Below, in pieces: positions 62,869 through 64,000 of a DNA stretch of 64,000 nt; within the stretch, counting starts at the first letter, position 1, and the number at the start of each line of letters is the position of its first letter. Made by a program: the position numbers and the translations under genes. Origin of the DNA: Chitinophagales bacterium (GTDB taxonomy: Bacteria > Bacteroidota > Bacteroidia > Chitinophagales > Saprospiraceae); contig JAFLBP010000013.1 in the NCBI GenBank assembly GCA_017303875.1, forward strand, positions 104,155 to 168,154, in the 5' to 3' direction. Under the pieces are notes generated by a model that saw only the letters and a program-made list of their open reading frames with translations, was not told where the DNA came from and did no database searches.

Positions 62869-63051
62869 ATGTTTTCAGAGAAAGTGTAAAATGGGGAATA
62901 GATTATTAAAACTTGCACCAAACCCTCCCAAACCCTATCTTCGCACAAAAAACATTCCGCACTCCGCACTCCGCATTCCACAATCACTCATCCCTCATCA
63001 CTCATCACTCCCTTACTTTACATCGCCGCGTGCTACGCCCTCCTTTGCGCC

Positions 63052-63819
63052 ATGTTCTACTTCGGGCAGGACTTTTTCTTTTTCCGGCCGGAGCGCTTGC
63101 CCAAGTGGTTTACCTATCAGTATCCCTTTCCGTTTGACGAGGTGAATTTTCAGATGGAAGACGGCGGCTTGGTCAATGCCCTGCATTTTAAAGTACCCAA
63201 CAGCCGGGGCGTGGTGTTTTATATCAAGGGTAATTCGCGGAGTATCAAAGGTTGGGGCAAGTTTGCCAAGGATTTTGTGGGTAAAGGCTATGATTTTTTT
63301 ATCCTCGATTACCGGGGTTTTGGCAAAAGCCGGGGTCGGCGCACCGAGGATATTTTGTACAACGACCTGCAACACGTGTATACCTGGCTGGAAGAAACTT
63401 ATCAGGAAGAACATATTGTGGTGTACGGGCGCTCGCTGGGCAGCGGATTGGCCACGCGCATTGCGTCGTGGAACCGCCCGGCTATGCTGATGCTCGATTG
63501 TCCGTACTTTTCTTTTTTCCACCATATCCGGCGCTACGGGTTCTGGCTGCCCCTGCGCTGGCTGCTGCGCTACCATATCCGCACCGATCGTTTTATTCAG
63601 AAGGTGAAATGTCCGGTACATATCCTCCACGGCGTGCGGGATCGTTTGATTCCTTATTTTAACAGTGAAAAATTAAAGGCGCTGGCGCCGGAACGTATTC
63701 AGCTGCACCCGATTGAAGGGGCAGGGCACAACAATTTGCCGGCTTTTGAGCAGTACCACGACCTGCTGTACGACCTGCTCGACGGAGCCGTGCCGGAACG
63801 ACAACTTTCGCGAGCATAA
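63052..63819 (+). CDS. Alpha/beta hydrolase, membrane-anchored type
   Basis: The 255-residue protein has the serine-hydrolase fold: oxyanion region YIKGNSRSIKGWGKF, DYRGFGKSRGRRTEDILYND, nucleophile elbow YGRSLGSG, later HGVRDRLIPY (acid) and GAGHNN (His). Homologues start with a transmembrane helix before 'FRPE'; here the matching hydrophobic codons (LLYIAACYALLCA) lie in frame just upstream of ATG 63052, but no ATG, GTG or TTG precedes them. Either translation starts at an unusual codon or an intergenic repeat (62955-63010, CCGCACTCCGCA and TCATCACTCATCAC words) has replaced the true 5' end. A promoter-like TTG with TATCTTCG about 20 nt on lies at 62920-62945. Substrate unknown. Confidence 0.8.
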   Translation: MFYFGQDFFFFRPERLPKWFTYQYPFPFDEVNFQMEDGGLVNALHFKVPNSRGVVFYIKGNSRSIKGWGKFAKDFVGKGYDFFILDYRGFGKSRGRRTEDILYNDLQHVYTWLEETYQEEHIVVYGRSLGSGLATRIASWNRPAMLMLDCPYFSFFHHIRRYGFWLPLRWLLRYHIRTDRFIQKVKCPVHILHGVRDRLIPYFNSEKLKALAPERIQLHPIEGAGHNNLPAFEQYHDLLYDLLDGAVPERQLSRA

Positions 63820-63856
63820 TTCATTAACGATGAATGATGAACTATGATATACGACG

Positions 63857-64000
63857 TTAACTTGTCAATCCACTAATCGACATTAAGTCGTCAAGTTCTT
63901 TGAAAATACGGTCAAATTTTGAAGTGTCTGAAAGGTAATAGTAGGGCCTTGCTTGTGAATGATTTCTTTTGCATTGTTCAGGCAAATCACCCATTGCTCC
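63857..64000 (-). CDS. C-terminal end of an unknown minus-strand gene, cut by the window
   Basis: A minus-strand frame enters from the right edge and ends with TAA at 63857-63859; the last residues read PYYYLSDTSKFDRIFKELDD followed by LMSISGLTS. The pattern 'yyy.lsdts.fd.iF.el' resembles the last strand and helix of von Willebrand factor A domains, but 47 residues are too few to be sure. No promoter or start is visible in the window. Confidence 0.5.
   Translation of the reverse strand, partial: GAMGDLPEQCKRNHSQARPYYYLSDTSKFDRIFKELDDLMSISGLTS

Overview
The window comes from a Bacteroidota chromosome, most likely the Saprospirales/Chitinophagales side of the phylum; the species cannot be resolved by eye. 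The evidence is a type IX secretion system (T9SS) locus (porP, gldK, gldL), the T9SS response regulator PorX, large secreted proteins with T9SS sorting domains, two PorP/SprF proteins, and many promoters of the Bacteroidota type (-7 element TAnnTTTG) close to start codons. I saw no rRNA, tRNA, CRISPR array or complete insertion sequence.

Layout. 1-3218: end of the T9SS core operon on the minus strand (porP-gldK-gldL). 3288-5676: a thioredoxin-domain DUF255 protein and a pterin carbinolamine dehydratase. 5677-6442: no large gene, but a short-repeat cluster and a likely structured RNA with its own terminator just upstream of dnaX. 6443-12064: dnaX, a Crp/Fnr regulator, methylmalonyl-CoA mutase large subunit and an AlkB-type alkane hydroxylase. 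12066-16708: accessory stretch with a stand-alone McrB-N-like protein, a Fic protein, a frameshifted lipoprotein remnant, a 30-bp perfect palindrome and a MORN-caspase protein paired with a TPR/membrane protein. 17035-24282: housekeeping genes (DUF4920, HAD phosphatase, YwqG, YbeY, an RsbW-like ATPase, AsnS, PanD, a CDF transporter), interrupted by a four-copy hairpin repeat array (20241-20685) and a MITE-like element (22626-22834).

24338-36008: envelope biology: PorX, an OmpA/beta-propeller protein, tandem duplicated lipoproteins, an operon of PPIase lipoprotein, SurA-like chaperone and BamA, and a divergent LolC/E-type permease. 36232-49957: T9SS cargo: a 1600-residue PKD/gliding-type C-terminal protein directly followed by its SprF-like partner, a MoxR ATPase, a 1442-residue SprB-repeat protein and a 101-residue protein that is little more than a signal peptide plus sorting domain. 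50184-56238: NRDE protein, M28 peptidase, DUF4197 lipoprotein, a dihydroorotase homologue that has lost its metal ligands, and a GH3 protein.

56599-62820 is the most interesting block: one transcription unit under a near-consensus promoter encoding a HExxH-vWA protein, a MoxR AAA+ ATPase and two related proteins combining leucine-rich repeats, a BRCT-like domain and a helical domain. The coupling is tight (TGATG overlap, 12-nt and 28-nt gaps). It resembles MoxR-vWA ternary systems, with an LRR-BRCT pair as the probable third component. An alpha/beta hydrolase and the tail of another minus-strand gene close the window.

Many gene ends carry long inverted repeats of several families, probably acting as (bidirectional) terminators.
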